Shown: positions 21,158 to 36,000 of the stretch, piece by piece
Position numbering within the stretch: the first letter of the stretch is position 1
How the letters are laid out: each line of letters starts with the position of its first letter
Assembly (NCBI GenBank): GCA_030141605.1
Contig: JAQGDQ010002368.1
Span: 560,001 to 620,000 of the forward strand
Direction of reading: 5' to 3'
Length of the DNA stretch: 60,000 nucleotides
DNA from: Tubiluchus corallicola
Taxonomy: Eukaryota; Priapulida; Priapulimorpha; Priapulimorphida; Tubiluchidae
Program-made: the position numbers and the translations under genes
The notes under the pieces: model-generated
What the model saw: the letters and a program-made list of their open reading frames with translations, nothing else
Told to the model about the DNA's origin: nothing
Database searches by the model: none

Positions 21158-24025
21158 TGTTTAATATGAATAAGTTTGTCTATTTATCTGTAATTGTTTG
21201 CTTGTCCTTGTTTTATAAATTTGAAAACTCTTGGCAGTCATTCAGATGCCAATTACAAAAAACTCTATTATCTGTTGGATTTTTTCCTGGGCCTCATGAA
21301 AAATAACTTAGCAATTGGTGAAAAATGGCTAAACTTCAATTTAACTCTGAAATTACAGCCTTTACAAACATTATTATTATCACTAACTGTACAAGAGTCA
21401 CATTTTCTTGTAAAAAATGCAAAATAGCTGAAAAAACTGGATTATCTTTTATATTTTATCACTGCAACTTTATGATGTTCTAAAAATGATGAAATAGTGG
21501 TTACATTACACTACACAACTGTCTGAACTTTTCTTCATTGCACGACAGTATAATCATTTTCAAAAATGAAAAAATCAGTTTATAAACTAGCATTGTTTCA
21601 CTTTTTCCTAATTCTGAGTCTCTGACCTTTTAATATTCTAAATCTGTTCATTCTACAAACAAGTATCACTTCTCTAACAAAAGAACGAGCACTTGTAGCC
21701 TGCTAATTGAATCAGTATTAACAATTATATAATCAAGTGATCATTAAAAACATCCAAAGAGTTTATGATCCTTACGTTTATTCTTCCGAATTATTATATT
21801 TTTATACAATTCTAGCAGCACAGTGCTCTACTACAGTCACTACCATAAGTTCAAAACCACCAGTCTACAGCGTTTGTGATCTTTGCGAACTATTGCATCA
21901 TCTGTTGTTATATAATATAACAGATAATAGCTCCTGTTGTTATATTAGTTATTCTCCTCACACGATTTGACTTTGTTACAATTGTCACTATCTTTTAAAT
22001 AATACGATATCTTGTGATTTTTTCTAACATTAGTGCACAATTTGAAAATGTTCAAAATATCACTATCAACACACAAAGGGTCTAAAATATATTGTAAAAA
22101 AGAGGAATGTTATCATTCTCTAAAAGTGAAATTTGGTGCAAAGTTAGACTTTAGGTTCTTGGCATGTTTGTAACAAAGGATTTTTCACCCAGTTTTTGAT
22201 GTGCACAAACTTCACACAGAATGGTAGCTTTTGAAATCATAGCAAAAAATGCTTAGTGAGCCAAAATTGTGTAGCCGATGTCGTGACACAATAACCATAG
22301 ACTAGTTAGTCATTCAACAGTGGCTAATGTAATACTTCGCAGAGATTCAAAATGTGATATTCAGGCAGGGTAGTATGCCTGATGGTGGTGACCCCATTTC
22401 AAGAGGATGTCATGTACTGTGGTCCTGATTATACAGTAAGATGGACATTAAGTTATATACAATTAAAACAGTATTAGAAATAATTTAAATCACGGTTTTT
22501 ACAATTAACGATAACTATTACTTCTCTCAAAAATAGTAGCTATGTAACACAACAAAATGATACATAGAAAAATTAGATCCTCTGGAATGGCCTACAGAGT
22601 TTAAATTTGTCAACGTTATTTTGCACTCATCAGTATTTAAAAATATGAGAAATTTAACATGATCCACTAATAATAATAGTTACAAGAAGGAAAACAGCAC
22701 TAAAATTAGCTTTACAAATTTATCACAGTAATATTTTTTAATGTGGAACAAAGTGCATTTAACTTGCCTTTTTAATCTACACTTAGTACAGTTTGCCCTA
22801 AAAACAAAAGGTTTGATTATGGTGCACCAAACATCAATAAATGAAAATTTGCCTATTTCAAGGTGTCATTTAATTTAGTGTTATAAATTGAGACACTAAA
22901 CTGTGTGAAACTATCAGTCAGTACCGTTACCGTAAAATTTTGTGACTAGTTGTACCACAGGTGATTGGTACAAAAAACTGCACATCAATGTACTGAAGTT
23001 ACCCTAGCTTCCTAGACAACCATTTCACAATTATTAAAATTAAGTAGGCTAACTCAAGCTCTGTCACTTATAAATATGGTAATGACGCCAACTTGGCATA
23101 ATTAAGACATGGCATTACAAACATTACAAATACAGTTAAACTCATTAGCCAAAGCTAATATGAACTGATAATACACAGCATAATCATGAATAATTATATG
23201 CTAACAAATAAAAAAATACTGAAGTAAAATGTGCGCATATTTATACCAAAATTGTACCATATATTAACAGTAAAACCATTTAAAGTGAGCTATTATGTAA
23301 AACTACATAAAGCAATCAAGTGTGACGAATTACAGTTTGTAATACCTTCATAAATCTTACAAGCAGACATTTGAACTTTGTAATGACACAAAATATAAGC
23401 ATACATGCAAGAAAATATTAGCATACTGTATATTGTAAACAAATATATTAATACAAAATCGGAATAATGAATTAACTAATTAAACATAAACAAGCTGGTA
23501 TTGAAAACAAAACAACAAGCAATCATGACATGCGTAGCTAATCTAAAAAGCTCCTGATTTTTGCAAACCAAAAATTTAATAAGTGAACACTGTTAGATTA
23601 GATATAACCTGCTGAGGTAGCACCATCTCACCGGTTTTTTCAAAAACATTTAAAAATTATCAAGAGATCATAGGGAATCAAGTTTTTAATTGATATGATG
23701 TTAGAAGAAAAAACTGTCTTGCCTATATAGTAAAATAAGGACAAAAATATGACTAGGCTACAATTGGTATTATCTTCTTATTATCCAACAAATGTATTTT
23801 ATACAGTGATAAACTATTTTTCTATGGATCCAAGAAAATGTCATAATTAATCAAATGCAAGATCTACACAACATATATCATGAATGCAATTAAACAATTT
23901 TTCAAATTAGAGAGTAAATCTTACTATTTTACTATAAATGTATGAAAATTAATAATAAAAAGATTACCTGCAAAACTAAACATTATGAACAGTGCATTTC
24001 AGATCAATAAAATTTCATAACACTA
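21158..24025. other. intergenic region, PSMA7 and ABCB gene 3' ends converge
   Basis: PSMA7 (plus) and the ABCB gene (minus) end facing each other across 2.9 kb, so both 3' UTRs lie here. Their poly(A) sites cannot be fixed: a TATAAA variant lies about 60 bp past the PSMA7 stop and AATAAA near 22837 on the plus strand. Small frames here have no recognisable protein features. Confidence 0.5.
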
Positions 24026-27000
24026 CTACAATTTTTCATTTTCATCTTTTCTGTCTTTTAGCTGTGCATTGTTAAGTATATAATAAAGCCCTTGTGTTGC
24101 AAGTAAATCAGCATGTTGGCCCTCCTCCGCTACCTTTCCATGATTTATAACTGCTATTTTATCAGAGTGATAAATCGTTGAAAGCCGGTGTGCAATGGTG
24201 ACAGATGTACGTCCCTTTTGTGCATTATCGAGAGCATCTTGCACCACCTAAAAAATGTTGAAATTTAAAATTTCCTTGTCTGCATATTTTTCTGGTTACC
24301 TAGTTCATAACTAGACTACCGCTAAATAACAGTTTATGAACAAAAAGTTGTAGCTTGTACCAAGTGTACTTGCAAGATAACACAAGAGCTGCTTGACTTG
24401 CAAATGAAGAAGTGGTAAACTTGCTTTACGTTGTACCATGTGTACCTGCAAGGTAACATAACAGTAGTGGCAAATAGATGGATAACAGGTGGAAAATTGT
24501 TTCTAGACAGTTTGCCCATGTTATTGTGATAACGATTATTTAACTAGTTGAGTTCCTAAGGAAAATTTATTTAACTAGTTGAAGTCCTGAGGAAAATATG
24601 TGTAACCCAAATGTGACTAAATCAGTTCTGTGGATTCAGTGTTAGATTAGAAGATTAAATCGAAGTGGAGGAAATGGTGGGACAGGCTTGTATTCTCCCT
24701 CACCATGAAGCCATGAATGCATCTATCAAGGCTGTCATTAAGGATTTTTAAATTCGATTTCTGCTCGTACAGCAGCAAAAATCTGGCTCCTTTAAGCTTT
24801 TTTTTAAAAGAAACCGGCATAATTTATTGTTCAATTTCAAGGAAAATTAACATTTATAATTTAATTGTAATTCTGCACATGACCCTAATTACGTAGTAGT
24901 AAGGAACATTATGTTCTTAGAAAATTCTCTAGTGTTATCTCATAATTCGTGAAACCATTTCTTGTAACTCCTTTATATAACTTCTCAATTCACAATTAAC
25001 TTTACCATAATTATTATTCAAATACGTTGCTTTCACGACAACTTTCTAAGATACAGTGTTATTTTTTTGCAAAGTATGAAGTGTCATGTAGTCCAACAGA
25101 TCGTAAGACAATCATTTACTGTCGAATCATAACTTTCTGTTTAATATCAGCGCTGCAAAAAAACTTACCCGTTCACTTTCTGTATCCAAAGCTGATGTTG
25201 CTTCGTCTAATAATAATATTCTGGGATTACGAATCAGTGCTCTAGCAATGGCAATTCGCTGTTTTTGTCCACCGCTCAACTGGGTACCTTTTTCTCCAAC
25301 ATTTGTTGCATATCCCTAGTAAAGATAGTTTTGGAATTAAGGATATTTAACATACAAGTCCTAGAAAATGCATAACTATTATAATGTGTTTAATACAATA
25401 CTGGATGTCACAAAAGGGACACAAATGTACATTAGTTATGACACAAACCAGCCGCAATAATGTTTTGAAAACCAGATATAAATGCCTAAAAATTGACAGC
25501 AGTACACCACTTGAAAATTCTGTCTGCAACTGAACATTCTAAGCAATTTTGTGGTGATTAATATCATAAAAGTTTAAATATTGTGACATTATCCCTCCAT
25601 ACATTCATGCTTTTGCAAACTAAGTCTCCAACTTCATCTTAATCTCACACTCTCCCAGACATCAAGGTTTTGACAAAATGGTTTGCCATGGCAAATCTAC
25701 TGCTTGTAATGTCAGAGTGAAAAGCAATGCTGAAAAACACCTGCTTAACGATCCTGACTACACTTTAAACTCAAATAAATATACCAGTCTGTTTTCAGGT
25801 AATGTTTGAGAAAACAAACTCGGAAAACGAACTTTCAGCTTCATGCAGATGCCTCAGCATTAACATAAATAAATCATTCATTCAACATTTTGAACAACTA
25901 CTTTTGCAGCATCTAAATGTATTATCATCCATTTTCTTCAGTATCTACACATATCTACATCTACTTTGTGTAACATCTTCTTTGATAAGAGAAATTAAAA
26001 TCTTCCTTGAAATGCATGCCAAAGCTGAGGTTATGTTAAATATATAAGCAAAAGTACGCTGAATTGTTACAGCTCAGATGGCCACTTCTTTCCATGAACA
26101 ATTATAAGCTATTGTTAAATAAAATTGTTTATAAAAATATTTATATTATTTTTTATTTTTGCAAATACCTATAAAAAATTATCAGACAATTATCAATTTA
26201 GTATTATATGTACTATTATAGCTGACAAAAATTTAAGTTTGTCATAGTTATCTTTTCTAGGAAAAATATGTCAGTGGGAGTAATAGTACTAGTGCTTATT
26301 TAGCCTTAATATTTTTTACTTATAGGTTAAGTGACCTGACAAATACCTAGCAAGCAGAACCATAAAATATGGATGTCGGTAATTAGTTTGGCAATTTTTC
26401 CCTTTCAATAACTATATCAGCATTTATTGTCTATTGCTGGTCTTTTATTGGTTTTTTAAATGCTAAATGCTGTAAGTATCTACTAGACCACTTTGCTGCT
26501 AGATGGTGCCACATTTTTGTTAGCTGCGTGCCATCGCGTCCTCCAGACGGCAGTGTCAAGAAAAAATATTCCAATTTTAATTATTAACACTTACTTAGGA
26601 CACTATTATAAATTTTTGATGCTTTTTGTTTTGTATATTGTCATTAGTTTTAAAAAATTTCATTCATTTCGTTCAAGTGTCATTGAAAATGACTAAAATT
26701 TCGTTCGTTCCATTCGAATAGCTATTGAATAGCAGTGGTTGGTACCATGTACCAAACACAGCATTCACTAATCACACTGAACTGTAAACAATGAATACAG
26801 GAACTTCTGAAGGAACATAGGCAATGATAATATTTTTAATACAGCATCACAATATAGCAAAAATACCTCAGGTAGGGACTGAATAAATGTATGAATATTA
26901 GCACTTCTGGCTGCGGCTATTATTTCATCCATGAGAACATTTCGCTCGTTATCTCCATAGCTAATGTTCTCCGCAATCGTAGCATCAAACAAAACTGGTT

Positions 27001-30000
27001 CTTGGCTGACAATGCCAAGTTGTTGTCGAAGCCATTGAATGTTCAGATTTTTTATATCTTTCCCATCAATCATCTAGTTAAAGTTAAATATCATTAGCAA
27101 AAATAGCTAGCCTAGATTATGATGAATCAAAGACTCGATTGACCGTTGCTACCTTTCACTGCTTTGAAATTTTTTGGAGGTTTTCTTCCCCTTTATTTAT
27201 AAAAACTAACCTCTAAATATTTGTGAAAAAACCATCAAATTGGAAACTGTGGTAACTTTCCTGGCCATTTTTTAATTATTAATAATTTCATTTTTGCTCA
27301 TTTGAAGAAAATTATTACAGTGTATATTAGTTATTGGAAGAAAATTATTACTTAGCTTATCCAAAATTTACAAGTTCCAAAGTTTCCAAGAATTTGTTTC
27401 TGTTCACATTAACAAAGATGGGCTGATATGCCTTTAGTTGCATAAAACCAATTATACAAATAATAAGCAATTACATACAAACAGTGCAGTGTTCTGAAGA
27501 TTAACTGTCAATTCACAAAGATTTTTGCAAGGTTTCATGGCTTCCTAGATACATCCTTCTTCAAGCTTATTCTAAGTTATAGACTGGGAGTCTGGGACTA
27601 AAAATGACATATTTACCCGATATTTAACTAAACAATACTAGAGTTTACATCCTTTACAACATATGCAGCTCACCACTTGCCCTTCTAGAGGGTCATAAAA
27701 CCTCTCCAACAGCTGCACAGTAGTACTCTTTCCACAGCCACTACTACCAACTAAAGCCACCATTTGTGACGGATCAATAGTCAAGTCAAATCCAACAAGC
27801 ACTGGCACATCTGGGCGTGATGGATAGTTAAAGTTGACTGACTTAAACTGTATTCTCCCAATACAAGTACTCTAAAACAATGAACAGTGAACATTCAGCA
27901 TTCGAGTTCATAAACATTGTTACAGTAAAAAAATATGTAAAATTGCAATACAGTTCTGAAAAAAATAAGGTCAACAGTTTCACACGCACTGTACTGCAAG
28001 TATCCGATGATCGTTAACAAGTTGCACTAGCGGCTCAAGCATATTGAATAGCATTAAATTTTCACAAAAAATAATCTATACAAGGAAGTAATACATTGTC
28101 ATTTAGACAAACAAGCTTTCTTATTATCTCTTCAAAGGTGTAATCCTTGAAACTTTGATAAAAACTTCATTGGTGTTTTCCTTTCAAATAAGATTAATGA
28201 AAAAAACTTGGGCAGAAATGTTTATTAGAAAATACGATCCTGAAAAGATTCAACAAAAAGCACCATTTCCATTTCCTTTTCAATCCATTTACTAACCTGG
28301 CTCAGCATTACTTAACTTTGGTTGCAAAACATATGCTATGGCCATTTTCCTTTTCACAAAATGTCAAAAAGTTACTTCTTTTATACTGATGATCAATTGT
28401 ACAGCTTACAGGTTTTTCACCATCAGGAGATGAACTATCAATCAATGGAACTCGGTCAAATAAATGCAAGACTCTCTGTGAAGAAGTTTTAGCTTTGGCA
28501 AAGTCCGGTGCAAAGCTGCTGGCCTGACCCAGTGACATTGCTCCAAACACAATAGCAGAAAATACTCTAAAAGCATTAAAATAAATTATGATACAGAACT
28601 TATCAGGCAGTCTCATTTATGGCACGAATTTAATTTGCTCTGTGCATGTTGGCAAAATAGACAACAAAACTAAATTTTTGTTTTTAGTTTAAAAAAAATC
28701 ATTGTTTAAATCAAATAAAAGAATACTTATTTGTACAAATCATCTAAACTATTTTTGATAATCTATTTGAAAGCACTTACTGACTAAAAATATAAGCAAG
28801 GAAATAACAAAGCATGCTTATCAGCTCTACATAAAATTGGCCATACGTCTTGACAAGTAGTTAACAGCTGTTAACTGTTTCAAAAAATGCCATTTCAGAT
28901 TTTTGAAAGAATGGGTATTCCTCCATTCCTTTTTAATCAACAAGTTATCAGCATGAAGTCTGTTTCAGGATTTTAACTTACCAAGAGAAGCATCAAAAAC
29001 AACATATTTTATTTTTAGGATGATTTTCAGGAAAAAACTCACCAATTTCTGCACAACTCTGGATGCAAACTTCAAACACTTGTATGTATGTGCAAAGTAT
29101 TTGTAAAATTTAAGCCACTCACTTGAAAACCTTTTCGTAGTCTAAACCCTTCTCTTCGATTAGCACTGCACCATAGTAGAAGCAAGCAGAATATGCAAAG
29201 AAGATGATACCCTGTGAAAAGCTGAATGCTATACCGTACAAATGACATCGGATCATTGAATTCCTGTTGGTTCAAAATAGCTTTATTGTAGAATGAATTA
29301 GCTTGCCAAATGCTTAAAGAACGGGTATTGCACTGTTACGACATTAACAAGGCTGAAAACTTTTTGAAATTTTAACAAATCAATGCCTTACAAAACAGCC
29401 CAACAATTTTTATAATCACATAAAACAAACTATATAAATGAAAAGATCAGAAAGTACAAGTGTATCAAAAATTAGGTAGACCACAATAAAAATACATTCT
29501 CCTACTTTCCAGAAACTGCCATAACAACATAAGTATGACATTATTGCCTAACTAATTTCCAGAACATACTAGGAAAAGAAAACTTGGCATTCGTGGCATA
29601 CAAGCTTAATTAGTTCAAACAACTGCTTTAGAATTCCTCAGCTTCGCTTTAGAAGACCCGGAATTAATCCTCGGCCCAACAACAACAACAACAACAACAA
29701 CAACACGCGCACGCACGAGCACGCACATGCACACACACACACACCCTACCTCACCGAAATGAAAAAAATGTAAAACAAATCTTTGCTTTCACATGTTGAT
29801 CATCAATACAAAGATTATATATCTAAATGGAATATGAAGCCTTGACGTGTCCCTACTGTGTTCTACCTGTCATCAAACCAATCATGACAAAAATGAAAAG
29901 TGCAAAAAAAAATCTTCTTAATTTTGATACAACTACATACTTAAATGGAATACGAAGACTTGAAGAATACTGATTGACAAAATGCTTCTCCTTCGACAAT

Positions 30001-33000
30001 GATGCCACTGTTCTGATGTTATCTATTCCTTCTGTAGCCACCTTTAAAATAATTGTTCATACATTAAAATCACAAGTAAATGAGCAAGGAAATAAATGAA
30101 AATTTAATTGTGTTTATTATGAGCTTCAATAAATGGACTTTGGCACAAATGTGTCATAAGAAAAAGAAAAATCTGAACTTTCTTGAGAACTCCATTTATA
30201 AAAAATCAACACAACCGAAAAACAAGGAAAAAGAAAGAACACAACATTTCAAATTCGCACTGTAGTTTTTTCAGAACAAAAACGTGACCACAGTAAGCAC
30301 TTGTGATTTTTTGCTCTTTTTGGCCATTTTTGCTCACCCGAAGAATTGCAATGCTAGTTTGAAACATTGTGTTCTTTCTTTTTTCCTTGTTTTTAATTGT
30401 GGGACGTTTTATTTCATTCTACTATTCTTGTTCTCAAAAATTGTTATCTGCGTTATGAGAGCTTCAAGCTTACACGTCCACTGTTCTCTAATGCATCCTT
30501 ATCAAGATGCGCATTTCCTGCCAACATTTTCATCTGTAGTACACCACCAAGCATTATAAAAGGTGTGAAAGCCAGAATGACCAGCGTGAGTTGCCAGCTA
30601 TTAGAAAAAGCTATAGCTAATCCACATGCAATACTAGCAAATCCGTTTAGCGTGGATCCGAGTCGTGCTCCTGTTGCCTGAAAATATAAAAATAAGCATC
30701 ATATCTTCATACAGAAGGCATTATTACTGTGCCTACAATGTTAATGGCTGTTCTCTTATATTAAGAATAATGACCGAATCGTATATATGCCTGTAATGTG
30801 ACATCACTTCATTATAGTATAAACCTGCACAGAATGTTGGGTGATTATAGTGGAGCAGTAATTACAAAAGTAGCCGACTCAAAAGTCATTGATTTACAAT
30901 ATTTCATAACAACAAATTGTTAAACTGAACACTTATAAATTACTTCAGGTTTGCACATCATTTCTCACATTAAAGCGAAATCTAGAAATTCTGACACAAA
31001 ACTCCAACATAATGAATTATACCATGTCATCTAAAAAGATCAAACATTCTTAGAATTAAAATTTCCTTCACCTCCAGTTTAAAATTTGTCAGAACAATTA
31101 AACAAAATTTACCCCTGAAACCTACCAAACAATACATCTTAAGGCAAAACACAACACATAAGCGTTACTTACATAGCTACTTGTCAAAAAGGCACCGAAA
31201 AAGTAATAGCCATACTGGAAGTTAAGAATAAGTTTCAAATGGTGACACAAAACAAGAACAGCTTATGAAGCTGATCTCCAGGACAGCAAACACCATGAAA
31301 ACATATTATTAATGACACAATGTTTCTTAAAAAAAACCAACCCCCTGAACATTAGACGCATCAGTAGCAAGACGAGTCATGAGTGCCCCCACTGTATTCT
31401 TCCTGTCATCAAACCAACCAATCTCTTGTCTTAGCATTGATGTGAAGCCCATATAACGTAATCTCTTAGTCAAGCTTTCTCCAGATATGCCAAAGAAATA
31501 CACCTATTTTTAAAAAGTTAAGAAATTAAGTATTTAAGCAACGGCATCGACAAAGTCTTCTTAAAGAAAGAAAGAACTTTAATAGTATAATGAAATAACC
31601 CAATTTCAATTGATTTATAATGCTACAAATACACTACAATGACTAAAAATAGTTGAAGAATCAGAAGCATAATTCCTAGAAAGCAACACTGTTTTGCTCA
31701 ATGAAGAATGTTTACAAACATAATTTAAACATTAGCTGATTAGAAAATATGTATTTGATAAGAGCAAAGGAAATTTGAGAATCTACTATTAAATACAGGA
31801 AATGTCCAAGTATTTCATTTTTTACCTGTAAAAACATAGTGGCTCCAGCTGCAATTCCAACGAGGAGAAAAAGAAGTGCATACCAATTGGACTCTTTTTC
31901 TTGCTCCTCTAGGTCTATGATTGAAAACACCTAACACATTAAAAATGCAGTTGATTTACTTCACTTTTCACATGATAAGCACCAAACGACTTTTCACCAT
32001 AAAACAACTGTTCTGTGAATCCTGTAACAGAATGCCATCAACACAAAATGTGCTACTAGTTAAAAATGAAACATTAATGTTTGCATAAACAATCATCAGT
32101 CATACCCCAAGCACTTCTGCAAAAAGGACAGCAAATATAGGCATAATAGTTCCATTAGCCATCGCACAGAATGTTCCCACAGCGATGAATGGCCACTCAG
32201 GAGAGTTCAACTTCATCAGACGTAGTGTACTTGGAGGAGGGAGATCCGACACATCATCCTGTGGAGAAAAGTGAAATTCTCTTAATGCAGAGTGCAAAAG
32301 CTTAAAATTTTGAAAACATTTACTGCTGTCATGCCTGAAGTCAGGTGTGAAGTCAGATCAGAACTGGACTCAATCTTAAACTGTATGTCAAAACAATCTA
32401 CTCTATGAAATATTGAAAGAGAACACAGTATTTTTTCAAGAATGGCATGTGTCATTGACTTCTTCACTTAATTTAAGAAAATCTGAATTTTTTTTAAACT
32501 TGCCGAGTTTTAGTACAACACACTGAATCTCTTCAATCTTCCCTTTCATAAACACATGCAACACGCTCGTTGAATATTTTTGCTGTTGAAAATTATGTTC
32601 GTTTGTGATGTCATCAATAGTTAATTAATTAATGCCATTAATTAAGATTTTAATCTATTTTTTAACTATCAGTAACACTTTTTCAGTATTACTGGTGTGA
32701 AAATGTATACTTTTTACTATTCTTAAAAATGGGATAGTATAAGAAAAATCAACCTGTCTTCCTTTAAACATCTCTCTAAAAAGACAAAAATGCATCTCAA
32801 TCGTAACTTATCGGACAGGTGTAATTATTAGCAATTTATACATGTAAAATCATCTATGTGATAAACAGGTAACTAAAAGACAATAAAACCATGAAATAAA
32901 CTCATGCCTTTCTACTCATTACATGCAAACTGCTTAATGCTTGTAAAAATTTGTGTCCTGCTTATTATCCTGCTGCAGTACAAAATACTTGCATTTTCTG

Positions 33001-36000
33001 CATTTGCAAACCATAACAGCTTTTCAGAATGTACAATTTTGTACAAACAGACAAAAACAATGCTGTAATAACATCTGCATCAATTAAGTGGACATTATGC
33101 AAATTAAGCTTGATATACCAGTTAAAACCACAAACCATCTGAAGCTATGAAGCTGAAATTAGAAAGCCATTTTGCAATAGATATTCACTTATGAATATCA
33201 AATTTATTGTAATACCCAGTATAAAACATTAAATTATAGTTTAAGGACGAACAGAATGCTAAAAAATCATCAGCAAAAAACTGAAGGCTTTCTCATAACT
33301 TTTCACTATAGAAAATAACGTTCAACTTCTGTGCAAGTTCAACTGATATTTTCTGTCATATTATGGCACACTAAGTTTGTTTACAATAAAAAGATAGGCA
33401 AACAAACTAGCACATTGGAGCAGATCGATCTCTAGCCGATAATGCTCTAATATCTGCAATAGGAACGTGGATGTTAAAAGTTTCTCCTGAAATAAATTTT
33501 CACTTTGACTACACCTAAAATAAACTTTGATTGAGCCTTCTGTTATTAGCACAAAATGAATGGTAACAAGCACTTATGGTCATTAGTTTATGCAGTTTCT
33601 TCAAAAGGTCTATTTCATTTTCACCATGCCATTTACATACAAGTGCCACAACTTTTAAGTGCTGACTGAGCCATAAAACGTACGAGTTTGACTAAAACAG
33701 GTGTTTCATACATGTAAAATGCAAATATTTTCAAGTTCAAGCTCTGTGCCTGTGAGGTTGTTACCAAACTATCACATGTTTCTTTCGCATCTGCAATTTT
33801 ACATGAAACATCTTTACCAGTTATTTTTTTCACCGTGAAGTGTTTTTTGATGTGCGTTTAAAAGCCCAAATTGCTGTCGGGACTGAAATATGTTGTTGAG
33901 TAAATTATACGAAGCTGACCCTAGCAAATGATAAACTAAAGGTATTAATAATAAAACAGAAGCTATAAACACAAAACTAGTATACAACTAGTACTTTACT
34001 GAAGGACAAAAATGTCATAATTATAACTGTAAAAGAAGTCAATAAGCGTCTTATTTAAAAGCTAATGTCATAATTATATCGTATTTTGACTTCTCACAGT
34101 CACAACATAATTACTGTTGCAGCAATTCTAATACCAACATATCAGCTTGGGTCTGAAATCGGATCGGATCGGCCAACAGCAATAGGTAAAAATAATCGGT
34201 ATCGGATCGTAACACAGATTCCCATATCGGCACATCTCTGGTTTAGTCTAGTCTAGTCTAATCTAATGCAATCAATGCTGAACATATAAGATGAATTTTA
34301 CTCAATCAATGTTTACCTCATCAACTTCAGGAGCTGCAGGTTTATCCGATCCTATTGATGTTACTGACATTCCACGAGAAATCTGTCGACTTAACACTCT
34401 TTTTACAGACACATGGCTCTCAGAACGAGTTTTAGGAGAACCAGAAAGATCAGTATATGATATAACGGCTGCTTCATTCTCTTCAATGTCTTCCAAACCT
34501 TCGCTCTTAAAAAAATTAAATCAACCTCAGAAAAATTCTGAATTAGTAAAGCTGCACAGAATACAGACCATAAAGTTTTGAAGTAAAGTTCAACTCAAAT
34601 GACACAAAAACAACAACGTCCAGAAAAGCAGCAATTTGTGTAAAGTCCCTCGACCAAAAATTATGTGGATGGTTTCAATAAAAATTTTCAGTTACTAGCT
34701 TACCTGTGCCATTACTAAGTGATAGTAGACTCCACCCTTTTTCATTAGTTCTGCATGACTACCTTCCTCAACTGACACACCCAATTCAATAGGCACAATC
34801 TTGTCAGCATTTTTAATGGTTGAAAGTCGATGAGCTATCACAACTGTAGTGCGCCCCAATCGTGCCTGTAAAACACAAGTTTGGATCAAACCCACCATAC
34901 CAACTAAGGCCCTGGCAACTACTAATCAGAACAGAGCTGATAACACATAACTCTGAATGGTACAGAATCGACTTTTTAGTGGATTGTTAAAATGCCTTAC
35001 ATTATCCAATGCTGCTTGCACAGTAGCTTCACTCTCTGTATCTAATGCTGATGTGGCTTCATCTAGCAGTAATATCCGAGGATTACGAACAAGAGCTCTA
35101 GCTATAGCAATTCTTTGCTTCTGACCACCAGACAGTTGTGCACCTCTCTCTCCGACTAGGGTGTTGTATTTCTAAATAAACCACAACAAATGTTAATATC
35201 AGTTATGAAGACACACTGTGTAAAATTTTGATTGTTTACATAGCTGCACACTATTATGTACACCCCAATTACTTGCAGAATCAAGTTAACATTTCGTCAG
35301 TCAGAATCAAAGCACAATCTAAGTACTGTAAATTTGAGCCAAAGGGCGAAGGCTGCTATATGTAAACATGACAAGCTAAATTCAGTTTTAGGCAAATCCA
35401 AAGGGATTTGTGTGCTGTTTTTAATAAAGCACTACCAACACAACTTAATAGTAATAATAAAAGTCAATTGTCAGCTAAATTGGTATAGTTCAACTTTTCA
35501 TTCATGCCACAAGTTTTTGAATGCAAAAGCGACTTTTTGACACAAAGGCAGACAAAATAAAACCTGAAATTAGTGTACATGACAACAAATCCTTTCTTAA
35601 TAACACAAGAGGCAAACCACGGAAAGTTTTCTCTTTTAGATATTTTATAATCTGATGATTTTAGGATGAAGAAAATGATACCTGTGGCAACTTCATAATG
35701 AAGTTGTGAGCATTTGCCTCCCGGGCTGCATCCTCTATCTGAGTTTGCGAAACTCCATCACGTCCATAGCGAATATTCTCTCCAATCGTAGTGCCAAACA
35801 ATACAGGCTCTTGGCTGACGATTCCAATATTATCTCTTAACCATTTTACGTTCAGTGTTTTTATATCTCGCCCATCCAACATCACCTATAACATGATGGC
35901 CAGTTATGACATTGCAACAAAACCATGAAAAAATCATGAACTTTCTAAAGTTTGAGAAATCCTTTGACAATCATTTGCATTACATCTGTATGTCAGCAGC

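Noticed and set aside
26891-27097. 68-codon plus-strand frame over an NBD2 exon
   Set aside because: Antisense shadow of the ABCB gene Q-loop exon.
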